Notes: a model not told the origin generated them from the sequence alone. A stretch of DNA of 64,000 bases from Photobacterium profundum SS9 (GCF_000196255.1 NC_006371.1:1519440-1583439), one strand, 5' to 3'; shown: positions 27,407 through 35,863, numbered from the stretch's first letter. Program-made: numbers and translations.

Positions 27407-27663
27407 TCTTTGAAAGTCATAGGTAGACATTCATCATCATCTTCCTGAATGCATTCCCACATTTCATTCTGATGTAAAAAAAGATCATTAGCATTCCGTT
27501 GAACAAATTCATCAACACTCATACCTTCGATTGTTGGCTCTCTTTTTATTCTAACTTGTTTGCCATTCATCATGACCCACTTATACTTTCTTTGCCTCTC
27601 TGCTTTAGACTCTCGTTTGAGCTTTTTTTGTGCAGCAGTCAGTTTCTTTTTTACTTTTGGCAT
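27400..27663 (-). CDS. Cassette-encoded small protein, 87 aa
   Basis: The protein begins with a strongly basic segment (MPKVKKKLTAAQKKLKRESKAERQRKYKW) and ends acidic with three Cys (WECIQEDDDECLPMTFKEC). There is no recognised domain. Its stop codon TAA lies inside the attC R'' core GTGCTAAC, as is usual for integron cassettes. It follows the 109-aa cassette gene by ten bases and probably shares its transcript. The basic N-terminus could bind nucleic acid, but that is only a guess. Confidence 0.6.
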   Translation of the reverse strand: MPKVKKKLTAAQKKLKRESKAERQRKYKWVMMNGKQVRIKREPTIEGMSVDEFVQRNANDLFLHQNEMWECIQEDDDECLPMTFKEC

Positions 27664-27673
27664 AACACTGCGT

Positions 27674-28003
27674 TTATTCTCTATATTTCAATAATTCAAG
27701 CACTTGCTGTTGAGTTTCGGCACTAAACTTATACAAATATTCATCCGATAAAATACCATATAATCGCATCGAAACGAGCTTAAAAAGTGCATTGCTGCGC
27801 TTTAAGTCATCGAACATTTCACCGATTTTGTTATTTTCAGTTTGAATTATCTGCCATAGCTCAATATATGAAGCATGCTCATTATCAACTCGACTTTGAG
27901 AAATACGGTCAACTTTTTTAAATATATTGTCACAAGCAAAAGCTAGAAGCTCTTCCTTCGAGTTACGAAGTACTTTCCAATCCTTTTCTGGTATTGAGTT
28001 CAT
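27674..28003 (-). CDS. Cassette-encoded hypothetical protein, 109 aa
   Basis: A soluble, helical, charged protein (MNSIPEKDWKVLRNSKEEL...). AGGAGG is ideally placed before the ATG, which lies about 20 bases inside the cassette start core. Proteins of this look recur in Vibrio cassette arrays in my recollection, but the function is unknown. It is the first gene of a two-gene cassette bounded by site a and site b. Confidence 0.7.
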   Translation of the reverse strand: MNSIPEKDWKVLRNSKEELLAFACDNIFKKVDRISQSRVDNEHASYIELWQIIQTENNKIGEMFDDLKRSNALFKLVSMRLYGILSDEYLYKFSAETQQQVLELLKYRE

Positions 28004-28018
28004 AGTTCCTCCTTTTGA

Positions 28019-28106
28019 GTGCTAACGCCTTAATAACTGGCGAAAAATTGTGGGCTAAAATCGCGCAGCGATAGCCCGCGGTTTTTAGTCCAGTTGATTA
28101 ACTTGT
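28019..28106 (-). repeat. attC-type site b, interrupted by a group II intron
   Basis: The R' core reads GTTAGCAC on the minus strand (28019-28026). Arms TTAATAACTGG and, complemented, TTAATCAACTGG pair with one extrahelical base in the right arm. The right end is split: GTTATGT reforms when 28106 is joined to 31026. The reconstructed R'' (AAACATAAC) is complementary to the start core (GTTATGTTT) of the same cassette at 31441-31433. Confidence 0.75.
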
Positions 28107-28625
28107 GTACGCCCAGCATGGGCATGAACTAATGAGGTGAAAGTCCTCTGTAGGAAAATCACCCTTTAATATTCAACTCGTTGATATTAAATGTTAACTA
28201 CTAGCGAATGGCAAGGGCTTTTCCGCGAGGAACGGTCTGAAGGAAGCCGCTAGCAAAACTGCGAGCTGATGAACAAGAACATCATATGAGGCGTAGGTCA
28301 GAGGCGAGTTGGCACAAGACGACGAAGCCAAGTGATTTAATGACCACCGTAAATGATGCAGTTGCGCAGTGAAAGTCCATGTCCTTATCTGGGGAGATCT
28401 GCTTAACATGCGATCGTTAACCTAACCAGCTTGGCCTCTGGTTCAACAGGCCTGGCGTGTAAGCGTCATCAACTTACGCGAGCGAAACCGATGAACAACG
28501 ACAGCGCTTTACGAGGTAACTCGTTAAGTGATTAAGCAGAAGTCAGCAGACGGCATAGTAGCCAAATGCCCATCGTAATGGTTGGGACACGGTGAAGGCC
28601 TGAACAGTTAGAAAAAGGAGGAGCC

Positions 28626-29090
28626 TTGCCACATTTGAAAACACGAATGCCGACCGGTAGTGACGCGATTCAGCATGCTGATATGAAGCCAGCCTTTAAC
28701 CAAAATCTATTCGAACAAACCTTGCAGCGAGATAATTTACAAGCCGCATGGAAACGTGTTCGAGCCAATAAAGGGGCTGCTGGCGTCGATAGCATGACTA
28801 TCAGCGAATTCCCCGACTGGGTTAAATCAGGCCAATGGGACAGAGTTGAAACCGTTCTGCGAGCAGAGCAGTATCAACCCTCACCCGTCAGACGTGTTGA
28901 GATAGATAAACCCGATGGCGGTAAACGCCAACTGGGTATCCAAACCGTCATTTACCGGGTGATCCAACAAGCCATCGCTCAGGTACTGACACCCATCTTT
29001 GACCCCGATTTCTCGAACAACAGTTACGGATTTCGTCCGGGTCGAAACGGGCAGCAAGCCGTCAGGCAGGTTCAAAGCATCATTAAGCAA
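28626..29090 (+). pseudogene. ltrA: Group II intron reverse transcriptase/maturase, 5' part
   Basis: The first 155 codons of the intron-encoded protein contain the N-terminal RT motifs (AAWKRVRANKGAAGVD, PSPVRRVEIDKPDGGKRQLGI, SYGFRPGRN). The frame is interrupted after SIIKQ by IS1595 copy 2. Joining codon 29088-29090 to 30072 restores one continuous frame of about 449 residues. AAGGAGGAG precedes the TTG start. Confidence 0.85.
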
Positions 29091-30063
29091 CATGCCTGTG
29101 CACTTAGCTCAGTACGAATGTATAGGTGCGTGAATAATTGCGAGGTTTAATAACCTATTAGGGATCTCTCTTTCCATTTTCCTTCGATTGAAGCGGTAAC
29201 AGAATTCATCAAGGTATTCTTGCAAGTATTGTCCCGACATACCATGAAAAGTGCCAAGCAAAAATGTTTTTAAGTTACCGATGGCTATATGAACCCAGGG
29301 AAGCCACTCATCAACCAACTCACTGGGAGTAACCTTGGCTTCATGTTGTTGAGTGTTGTCTATAATATTCAGCGCAGGTAGCGCATCAGTATGGACTTCT
29401 TGCTGCTCATTTAAGTGCTTAGCAACAAACTTGTTCACTGTATCATGGCAAACACTGTCTACTGCCTGCATTGCAATAAAACCGGCTCTTTTGCCTTTGC
29501 TTTCAACCGCTACTATAACGGGAGTCTTTCCTTCAGCGCCACGGCCACGCTTACCTTTTCTCCTGCCTCCTACCAAGGCGTCATCAATTTCTATAACACC
29601 TGAAAGCCGATACAGGCTATCTCTATGACCCATTGCTGTTCTCAATTTACTCAGAATCAATCGTGCCGTTCGCCAGTTAACCTCGATGAGCTTGCTAAGT
29701 CTTAATGCTGAAATGCTGCCTTTATCTGAGCCTAGAAAGTAAATAGCCCAGAACCATTTAGTTAACGGAATACGGCTACCATGAAATAAGGTGTCGGCGG
29801 TTATCGAGGTTTGTTTATGACATTGGCTGCACTCATAGGTATTACGAGTTGTCACGTCATATCCGTGGTCACAACCACACCTAGGGCAAACAAAGCCATT
29901 AGGCCATCTCATCTGCTTAAGGTGATTTAAGCAATCAGCTTCAGTCCCAAACTGGCGTTGCCATTCAAAAAAGCTAGCTTCTGGCATTTTCATAGCACAC
30001 TGCACTTTTAAGCGTGATTGATACTAAGAATATAGGCCAAACTGACTCATGTGCAGAGGCATG
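29091..30063 (-). mobile_element. IS1595-family insertion sequence, copy 2
   Basis: It is 973 bp with the same termini as copy 1 and an 8-bp target duplication TTAAGCAA (29083-29090 and 30064-30071). I noticed only two base differences from copy 1. It disrupts the intron's reverse transcriptase, so the intron can no longer make its own maturase. Confidence 0.95.
29109..30005 (-). CDS. IS1595-family transposase (copy 2)
   Basis: A 298-residue transposase identical to the copy at 17069-17965 except Met for Val in GxSGQ. The zinc ribbon and the DDE-type residues are conserved. It is intact. Confidence 0.92.
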   Translation of the reverse strand: MQCAMKMPEASFFEWQRQFGTEADCLNHLKQMRWPNGFVCPRCGCDHGYDVTTRNTYECSQCHKQTSITADTLFHGSRIPLTKWFWAIYFLGSDKGSISALRLSKLIEVNWRTARLILSKLRTAMGHRDSLYRLSGVIEIDDALVGGRRKGKRGRGAEGKTPVIVAVESKGKRAGFIAMQAVDSVCHDTVNKFVAKHLNEQQEVHTDALPALNIIDNTQQHEAKVTPSELVDEWLPWVHIAIGNLKTFLLGTFHGMSGQYLQEYLDEFCYRFNRRKMEREIPNRLLNLAIIHAPIHSY

Positions 30064-30071
30064 TTAAGCAA

Positions 30072-30956
30072 AGACGTCATTACGCAGTCGATGTTGATTT
30101 GTCGAAATTCTTTGACCGAGTCAACCACGACCTATTGATGACTCGCCTTGGCTACAAAGTGAAAGATAAGCGTCTACTTAAGTTAATTAGTCGATATCTT
30201 AGAGCTGGCGTCATTTGTCAATCAAAAGGCGATAACCCGCTTTATATGAAGAGTCGAGAAGGCGTCCCTCAAGGAGGCCCATTGTCACCATTATTGGCGA
30301 ACATCATGCTCGATCTGCTCGACAAAGAACTTGAGAAACGAGGACATAAATTTGCCAGATACGCCGATGACTTCACCATTCTGGTGAAAAGTCAGCATGC
30401 GGGCCAACGCGTGCTCCTAAGTATCAGTCGCTATTTGCAAAACCGCCTGAAACTCACGGTAAACACAACCAAAAGTCACGTTGTCAAAACCACTGAAAGC
30501 AAATTTCTGGGATTCACATTCCGAGCAAAACGTATTCAATGGCATCCTAAAACACTGCTGAAATTTAAGCAGCAAGTTAGGCGACTGACAAACCGCAACT
30601 GGGGAGTATCGATGAAATATCAACTCTTCAAAACCAGCCAATATCTACGAGGTTGGATTAATTATTTTGGTATCGCCAACTGCTATCAACGCTGTGTCGA
30701 ACTTGATCATTGGATCAGGCGCAGAGTTCGAATGGCTTATTGGCGACAGTGGCGAAAGCCTCGCACTAAAGTAAAAAGCCTGTTGAATCGAGGCGTTCGG
30801 ATTCAATCAGCCGTTGCGTGTGGCATTACCAGTAAAGGCCCATGGCGAAGTTCAAAGACACCGGGAATACAGCAAGCATTATCCAATGCTTACCTAAGAT
30901 CTCAGGGGTTGGTTGAACTACGTGATGGATGGATTAGTCTTCACCATTCTAAGTGA
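30072..30956 (+). pseudogene. ltrA: Group II intron reverse transcriptase/maturase, 3' part
   Basis: This continues the intron-encoded protein from HYAVDVDLSKFFDRVNHD through the catalytic FARYADD motif, the thumb/maturase X domain (KSLLNRGVRIQSA...SRKG-like SSKTPG) and a short C-terminus. No HNH endonuclease domain follows, as in class C introns. It is separated from its first part by IS1595. Confidence 0.85.
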
Positions 30957-31030
30957 AACGCCCTGTGCGGATCCGCATGCAGGGTGTTGTGGGGGCTGAG
31001 GGTTAAAGACCCTCGGCTACCCGATTATGT

Positions 31031-31411
31031 TTATTTCAAGCGAAGTACAACAGCCAACAAGTTTTTCGATGCTACAGTCAAATTTTGCAGCCCATCACCA
31101 ATGAACAGATAATTACCAAAAACATCTGATTTACCAGCACTTCTAGCTGTATCCTGGTGAATAATGAACAGTTTTTCTATTGGTTTAATTTGTCTTGTTG
31201 ATAAGTTTGCCTTTAGCATGATTAGATCATTAGTCGATAACGGATTCGAGTAATAACCGCTTTCCAAATCTACTAAACCTTTGATTAATTTAGTTCTTAC
31301 CGGCATAACAATGTTATATTCTTTTCGTTTATCTCTTCCAAGCGCAAACCGATTACCGATTAGTAACCCAACTAAAGTTCCAAGAAATCCAGATAATAAT
31401 GCTTCCGTCAT
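31031..31411 (-). CDS. Cassette-encoded membrane-anchored protein, 126 aa
   Basis: A hydrophobic N-terminus with glycine spacing (LLSGFLGTLVGLLIG, about residues 4-19) is followed by a charged soluble domain of unknown type. AAGGAGT precedes the ATG, which lies about 25 bases inside the cassette start core. Its TAA stop is followed within a few bases by the interrupted attC core. It is a single-gene cassette with no recognised function. Confidence 0.65.
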   Translation of the reverse strand: MTEALLSGFLGTLVGLLIGNRFALGRDKRKEYNIVMPVRTKLIKGLVDLESGYYSNPLSTNDLIMLKANLSTRQIKPIEKLFIIHQDTARSAGKSDVFGNYLFIGDGLQNLTVASKNLLAVVLRLK

Positions 31412-31434
31412 ATGACTCCTTACTTATTATATAA

Positions 31435-31541
31435 ACATAACGTCTAACATAAGTTGCACCACGGCTAACTCACCAAGCGCACTGAACTCCATACCAAAAC
31501 TGCGGAGTAAAACGTGTCAACTTGATGTTTTTATGGCTAAA
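31435..31541 (-). repeat. attC-type site c
   Basis: Paired arms ATAAGTTGCAC and (complement) ATCAAGTTGACAC have two extrahelical bases in the right arm. The R'' core TTTAGCCATAA (minus, 31541-31531) is complementary to TTATGGCTAAA at the start of the same cassette (32525-32515). It is nearly identical to site g and similar to site d. Confidence 0.85.
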
Positions 31542-31967
31542 CTATTCAATTATATACTCTTTGGGGCAAACAGCTCTATTGGAAAACTCTTCATCATTAT
31601 CCAGTAACAAAATATCTACCGCCTTAATCAGTGCTCTCGGTGATTCTCTTGTGTACTCAATGTTAAATGACATTAGCTGCTTATCTAAACCCAAACCATT
31701 AACAGTTAAACAACCATAGTCTGAATATAAAACTTCATTCAGTTTAACTACATTCTTCATATTGTCTTTAAACATTAGCTGCTCAACTAAAAAATCATTG
31801 TTGATATCTATACCACCTACAAGTACACCACTAAAAATTTGTTTATAATTTTTTTTAACATTATTGAAAGTTAAGTCATTTTGGTAATCTTTGTAGGCAG
31901 AAGTCAATGTTGTTGAATTGACACTAAATGACGAGACAAATAACATAATCAAACTAAGACGAACCAT
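31542..31967 (-). CDS. Cassette-encoded exported protein, 141 aa
   Basis: A cleavable signal peptide is likely (MVRLSLIMLFVSSFSVNST), so the product is periplasmic or secreted. The remainder has no recognised domain and two Cys (near 89 and the C-terminus) that could pair. It starts two bases after the stop of the upstream gene, an obvious operon. Its stop codon abuts the attC R'' core. Confidence 0.65.
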   Translation of the reverse strand: MVRLSLIMLFVSSFSVNSTTLTSAYKDYQNDLTFNNVKKNYKQIFSGVLVGGIDINNDFLVEQLMFKDNMKNVVKLNEVLYSDYGCLTVNGLGLDKQLMSFNIEYTRESPRALIKAVDILLLDNDEEFSNRAVCPKEYIIE

Positions 31968-31968
31968 A

Positions 31969-32397
31969 CTAGTTACCCATTGCTTCTAAAAGTTTTTTTT
32001 CAATATATGCAGGTCGATTTTTCAACCTTCTTGCTGCAATACATAGCAAGCCAGAACATTGAGTTATCAATTCTTCTACATTAAAACTCCCTTTTATTGA
32101 TGTTGATATAAGACCTAGATTTAATGTCGCCGTATATGATGCTTGACCTTTACCTTCGTTCTTAATGCTAACCGAGACTCTTTTTACCTGCATACCTAAC
32201 TCATTAATTACATCCAGCCCACTAAAAGTGACGACACCAGCCTTCCCTGATAAAAGCGCATTACCTCTTTCATTAACTGTCAGCTTTATAAAGCCAGCAT
32301 CTAACATGATCGATGTTGTTAAACCTTTATTCTTTGAGTATGCAACTTCGATCAGTTTAGCTATCGTTAATTTAATCTCACTATGCTTCGGACTCAT
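31969..32397 (-). CDS. Cassette-encoded hypothetical protein, 142 aa
   Basis: A soluble protein with alternating hydrophobic/polar residues suggesting beta structure (VSVSIKNEGKGQASYTATLNLG) and a basic helical C-terminus (AARRLKNRPAYIEKKLLEAMGN). No family was recognised. GAGG lies just before the ATG. It is the first gene of a two-gene cassette whose second product is exported, so the two may act together. Confidence 0.65.
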   Translation of the reverse strand: MSPKHSEIKLTIAKLIEVAYSKNKGLTTSIMLDAGFIKLTVNERGNALLSGKAGVVTFSGLDVINELGMQVKRVSVSIKNEGKGQASYTATLNLGLISTSIKGSFNVEELITQCSGLLCIAARRLKNRPAYIEKKLLEAMGN

Positions 32398-32511
32398 CGC
32401 CTCAACCTTTATAATTTACAATCTAAAAATCATAAGAACTTAAGTGCGCATTCACAAATATCAATAACTAGAGTCTCGACGTGCCTCATGGTTTTTGATG
32501 AAACTACCAAA

Positions 32512-32626
32512 GCATTTAGCCATAACGTCTAACATAAGTTGCACCACGACTATTCCACCAAGTGCACAAAATTCCATACCAAAAATGCGGAGTAAAACGC
32601 GTCAACTTGATGTTTTATGAAACTCC
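32512..32626 (-). repeat. attC-type site d
   Basis: It has the same design as site c with about a dozen substitutions. The R'' core GAGTTTCATAA (minus, 32625-32615) is complementary to TTATGAAACTC at the start of the neighbouring cassette (33239-33229). Confidence 0.85.
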
Positions 32627-33056
32627 GCCCGTAAACACTATCCTAACTTGGACGCAAGTCTGTCAACGAGCTGTTCATGCAACAAAATCTCAGCGTATTT
32701 TGCACGATGCCAATGGCAGCCTTGCGCTGAACAGATGACCAGAGAAATCATATTCTTGAACTGTGGTGTTTCGGATAAACCCCTTATCTTTGCTTATTTC
32801 ATAAACAATTTGCTATCAAGTCGCAAATACGCCATTTCTTTTACAACCACCACTAATACACACAGGCGTGCATATTAGTTTTTTCTTATTTTCTGGCCTG
32901 TATTGAGCTTTAGGTTATAGACTTAAAAAGGCTAATCCAATGATTGGTACCTAGATTAAATCAATCTCATAGCCTACAAGTGAAGCTGATAAATTCTAAT
33001 TAAAAGATACAGCCTCAACCGCTAATTTTGAATCACAAGCGACCGAGGAAACGACA
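32627..33056 (+). other. Cassette interior with a possible UbiC-like fragment
   Basis: The frame 32648-32878 contains MTREIIFLNCGVSDKPLIFAYF, which resembles the REVLLxCxxxPWVFARSV strand pair of chorismate lyase. No conserved N-terminus is present. It may be a decayed piece or chance. The rest up to the small gene at 33057 is AT-rich, and no leftward ORF is present. Confidence 0.3.
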
Positions 33057-33191
33057 ATGAGTAAATCTGCAAATGACAATCGTAGCAATAGCTTAAACCC
33101 AAACAATAGCGCATATAGAGCTAACACAAACAACCATTCAAATCAAAATAATCCAAACTATAAAGGAGGAAGCGGGAACAAGAGCAAATAG
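33057..33191 (+). CDS. Asn/Ser-rich small protein, 44 aa
   Basis: The 44-residue product (MSKSANDNRSNSLNPNNSAY...) is low-complexity, rich in Asn and Ser, and contains an internally repeated NPNN/NxNN pattern. I recall similar short proteins in Vibrio genomes. GAGGAA precedes the ATG and a hairpin terminator follows, so it is a self-contained gene. It runs against the direction of the other cassette genes while lying inside a cassette bounded by sites d and e. The function is unknown. Confidence 0.7.
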   Translation: MSKSANDNRSNSLNPNNSAYRANTNNHSNQNNPNYKGGSGNKSK

Positions 33192-33202
33192 TATAATCAC
33201 CA

Positions 33203-33228
33203 AATGCCTCATTTTAGGATGAGGCATT
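33203..33228 (+). terminator. Hairpin after the Asn-rich small gene
   Basis: A perfect 10-bp stem AATGCCTCAT/ATGAGGCATT with a six-base loop. The T tract is weak (GAGTTTC). Confidence 0.65.
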
Positions 33229-33366
33229 GAGTTTCATAACGCCTGCATAACACGTTTGCTACCATGCAGATTAAGCCTAAATTTACCACTTAATGCGGTA
33301 AACCCAAAGAAATCTAGAATGCCGAATGTAGCAAATCGTGTTGATGCATTTGTTGAACGAAGCCGC
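33229..33366 (-). repeat. attC-type site e
   Basis: Arms TGCATAACACGTTTGC and (complement) TGCATCAACACGATTTGC pair with two extrahelical bases in the right arm. The R'' core is GTTCAAC (minus, 33358-33352). The loop region (33256-33330) is longer than in sites c, d and g and unrelated in sequence. Confidence 0.8.
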
Positions 33367-33445
33367 TCTGCGGCAGAGTAAAAGCACACACCATCCATAC
33401 TCTTAGTTACACCATCACTCGATGGTAAACGTAGGAGTAAACACA

Positions 33446-34333
33446 ATGAAACCCGCCGGATTAGAACGTTACAATCACCTTTATGAACAGCACCTTACCA
33501 ACTTAACGCTGCAAGGTAAACGACCAGCCACCATTGATGCGTATTCCCGTGCGGTGCGGCGGATCAGTCAGTTTTTTGACCGTTGCCCTGATGCAATGAC
33601 CACCGCAGATTTAAAGCAATACTTCGCCAGTCTCATACAAACGCACTCGTGGAGTACCGTCAAACTCGACCGTAATGGTCTCCAATTTTTCTATCGCCAT
33701 ACGTTAGAAAAAGAGTGGCAATGGCTCGATATTGTGAAGCCACCTCAAAGCAAGAAGTTACCCGATATTATCACTGCTCAACAGGTCGCGTTGTTGATTA
33801 GCATGACAAAACAAAAGCGTTACCAAATCTTCTTTCTCACCCTTTACACGATGGGACTTCGCCTCGGCGAAGGATTGAGTTTAACCGTTCATGATATTGA
33901 CCAGCATACGATGCAAGTTCACATACGTGATGGTAAAGGCGGGAAAGACCGATTAGTCCCCGTGCCTCAACGAACGCTTAATGCACTTCGTGCTCATTGG
34001 CTCACTCACCGACATCCTCGGTTGATATTTCCAGGGAAAGGCTGCAATACGGATAATCCCATGGACCGAGGCGGTGTTCAAAAAGCCATGAAGTTGGTGC
34101 TCAAAGATTGCGGCATCAATAAACCCATCTCACCGCACTCCCTTCGACACTGCTTTGCCACTCACCTGCTTGAACAAGGGCTTGATTTACGCTCACTGCA
34201 AATTCTGCTCGGTCACGCCAGCCTCAACACCACGGCTCGGTACACCCGAATGACACAAATTAAACAGCGTGACGCCGCTCTGGCCATCAATCGATTGGCC
34301 GATGCATTAACCTTGATGTGGGAGGCGGTATGA
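33446..34333 (+). CDS. Tyrosine recombinase of the IS91-associated type
   Basis: A 295-residue phage-integrase-family protein. The N-terminal SAM-like domain (TLQGKRPATIDAYSRAVRRI) precedes the catalytic residues Arg (GLRLGEG), Lys (GKGGKDR), His-x-x-Arg (HSLRHCFATHL), His (LLGHASLNTT) and Tyr (ARYT). The integron-specific patch of IntI is absent, so it is not the cassette integrase. TAGGAG precedes the chosen ATG. The stop overlaps the next start (ATGA), implying joint translation with the IS91-type transposase. Confidence 0.88.
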   Translation: MKPAGLERYNHLYEQHLTNLTLQGKRPATIDAYSRAVRRISQFFDRCPDAMTTADLKQYFASLIQTHSWSTVKLDRNGLQFFYRHTLEKEWQWLDIVKPPQSKKLPDIITAQQVALLISMTKQKRYQIFFLTLYTMGLRLGEGLSLTVHDIDQHTMQVHIRDGKGGKDRLVPVPQRTLNALRAHWLTHRHPRLIFPGKGCNTDNPMDRGGVQKAMKLVLKDCGINKPISPHSLRHCFATHLLEQGLDLRSLQILLGHASLNTTARYTRMTQIKQRDAALAINRLADALTLMWEAV

Positions 34334-35382
34334 GTGAGTTTATTGAACTACTTCGGATGAATAAAGATGAGCTTGAACGCCAATATGGCGCTCAAATCAG
34401 CAACGACATTCGCAACGCTATCTCTGCTATGTTGCGGTGTAAAACCGAACAGCAAGGTCGTTCGCAATGGTTTTGTGCTCACTGCCATCACGATGACCGA
34501 TTGCCGCTCTCTTGCGGTCATCGACATTGCCCACAATGCCAGCACCGCACCACGTCTGATTGGTTGTTGCGTCAAAAACAAAAGCTACTACCCACACACT
34601 ACTTTATGACCACCTTTACCTTGCCATATCAACTGAGAATACTCGCTCGAAAACAGCCGAAAGCGCTGTATCAACTCATGTTCTCGGTTGCGTCGGGTGT
34701 ACTGAAAAGCTTTGCTCAAAGACAACAAAAAGGAGCGCTAGGTTTTACCGCCGTGCTGCATACCCACAGTAGGCAACGTAACCTACATCCACACTTGCAC
34801 ATTATTATTGCAGGCGGAAGGTATGACTCATCCAAACAAGTATGGCATAAGAGCAACAAGCAATACTTGTTCAACGCCTTTGCCCTGGCCAAAGTCTGGC
34901 GAGCACGGTTGCTGGCGGCGATAAACCAGCACCCACTCCTGTGGCTACCCCAGAATATTCCCAAGCAATGGGTGGTTGACTGCCGATGCGTCGGTTATGG
35001 CGAGCCTGCACTGGAATACCTATCTCGTTATCTCTACCGAGGTGTGCTGCCTGACAATGACATCATCAACATCGAAGAAAACAGTGTGACCTTTCGCTAT
35101 CTAGACAGCAGCACCAACACAAAGAAAACACGCACGTTACCCACTCTTGAGTTCTTAATGCTCATCTTGCAGCACGTCTTGCCCACTGGCTTACAGCGGG
35201 TTCGCGACTATGGTTTTTTACGCGGTCAAGCCAAAGCCCTGCGAGTACGTATTCAGCTGCTGTTGTTGAACGTGTTTTATCAAACACCGCAAGCAACCGT
35301 GACCATTAAAACCAAAGCCATCCGCACGTGCCCATGCTGCCAGCATGACATGGCGTGCGTTGGCATCAGTCGACCGAGATAG
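34330..35382 (+). CDS. IS91-family Y2 transposase
   Basis: A 350-residue rolling-circle transposase. An N-terminal zinc-binding region (CAHCHHDDRLPLSCGHRHCPQC, with a gap from residue about 44) precedes the HUH motif HPHLHIIIAGG and the tyrosine pair region ALEYLSRYLYRG. A C-terminal CPCC motif is also present. The start at 34330 has GGAGG upstream and overlaps the recombinase stop. It appears intact. Confidence 0.9.
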   Translation: MSEFIELLRMNKDELERQYGAQISNDIRNAISAMLRCKTEQQGRSQWFCAHCHHDDRLPLSCGHRHCPQCQHRTTSDWLLRQKQKLLPTHYFMTTFTLPYQLRILARKQPKALYQLMFSVASGVLKSFAQRQQKGALGFTAVLHTHSRQRNLHPHLHIIIAGGRYDSSKQVWHKSNKQYLFNAFALAKVWRARLLAAINQHPLLWLPQNIPKQWVVDCRCVGYGEPALEYLSRYLYRGVLPDNDIINIEENSVTFRYLDSSTNTKKTRTLPTLEFLMLILQHVLPTGLQRVRDYGFLRGQAKALRVRIQLLLLNVFYQTPQATVTIKTKAIRTCPCCQHDMACVGISRPR

Positions 35383-35580
35383 CCGAAAGGCGAACATAAT
35401 AAGGATAATGACCGAAATTAAATCCGAGGAGAAATAACAAAACAGAAGAAGATAAAACGGCTAACTAACTGATAAGATTGCTATCGCAACCTTATCTCAG
35501 CCTCACTCGCCTTGAGAAAAGGCTCAAGGCGAAGTGCCCACCAAACAAAATCGTACAATTTACTATATAAAGAGGCTTCA
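35383..35580. other. Region right of the IS91-like genes
   Basis: Two strong hairpins occur: GATAAG...CTTATC at 35479-35504 and GCCTTGAG/CTCAAGGC at 35508-35529. They may be the transposon end (oriIS), a terminator, or a separate genomic repeat. The small frames here lack start signals, so I do not call them genes. Confidence 0.35.
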
Positions 35581-35656
35581 GGCTTGTTCAACACCCGGGA
35601 TTTAATGTCGGCTGCGCGACACTTAATCCTTATTTGTTTTATTTGTTGTGCATTTA
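35581..35656 (-). repeat. attC-type site f
   Basis: The R' core GTTGAACAAGCC (minus, 35592-35581) nearly complements the R'' side GGCTTCGTTCAAC of site e, so the two bound one cassette. Inner arms GGATTAAGTGTCG and CGACATTAAATCC pair. The minus-strand segment AAGGATTAAGTGTCGCG is shared with site a. Its R'' (ATGCACAAC) only partly matches the next start core (GTTATGCGTA), so this site is less certain. Confidence 0.5.
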
Positions 35657-35863
35657 CAAGCACTTAGCTTGCTTGGCAAAGAAATGAGGACAAACAGCAA
35701 GCTCACAACTTGAAGCAACAAATGCCCTCAAAGCAATCCCTCGTCTCGCTCTCAAATCACGAAAACCAGAGGCCAGAGTTGCCTTGAATTTTATAACCTC
35801 TGAACAAGAACACGCATCTCGAACTAAATTATCGATGATGTTAAAAGCGAATTTCAAATTCAA
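35654..35863 (-). CDS. Possible small cassette ORF, 69 aa
   Basis: A leftward frame of 69 codons begins at TTG without a clear ribosome binding site. It ends (FAKQAKCL) with its stop next to the attC core, as cassette genes do. No domain was recognised. It could equally be non-coding. Confidence 0.3.
   Translation of the reverse strand: MNLKFAFNIIDNLVRDACSCSEVIKFKATLASGFRDLRARRGIALRAFVASSCELAVCPHFFAKQAKCL

Larger units (their letters stand above)
28107..31025 (+). mobile_element. Group II intron of the class C (attC-inserting) type
   Basis: The 5' end GTACGCCCAGCATGGGCATG resembles the class C start GTGCGCCCAGC. The reverse-transcriptase ORF follows a long structured leader. Downstream, ACGCCCTG...CAGGGTGT around a GCGGATCCGC core looks like domain V (30958-30990). 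The GGGGGCTGAGGG...CCCTCGGC stem looks like domain VI, ending CCCGAT. It sits in an attC core and runs opposite to the cassette genes, as described for IIC-attC introns. Without its IS1595 insertion it would be about 1.94 kb. Confidence 0.8.
33359..35480 (+). mobile_element. IS91-like element with tyrosine recombinase
   Basis: Two overlapping genes (tyrosine recombinase and Y2/HUH transposase) form a unit. The left edge follows GTTGAAC of attC site e directly; GAAC is a known IS91 target tetranucleotide. The right end is not fixed: hairpins at 35479-35504 and 35508-35529 lie near it. No target duplication is expected for this rolling-circle family. Left and right limits are approximate. Confidence 0.65.

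Noticed and set aside
33446..34333. Tyrosine recombinase considered as the integron integrase IntI
   Set aside because: It lacks the IntI-specific patch between the catalytic boxes and overlaps an IS91-type transposase gene by ATGA, so it belongs to that element.
35481..35663. Leftward 60-codon frame right of the IS91-like genes
   Set aside because: It runs through an attC-like site and two hairpins and has no start signal; most likely non-coding.
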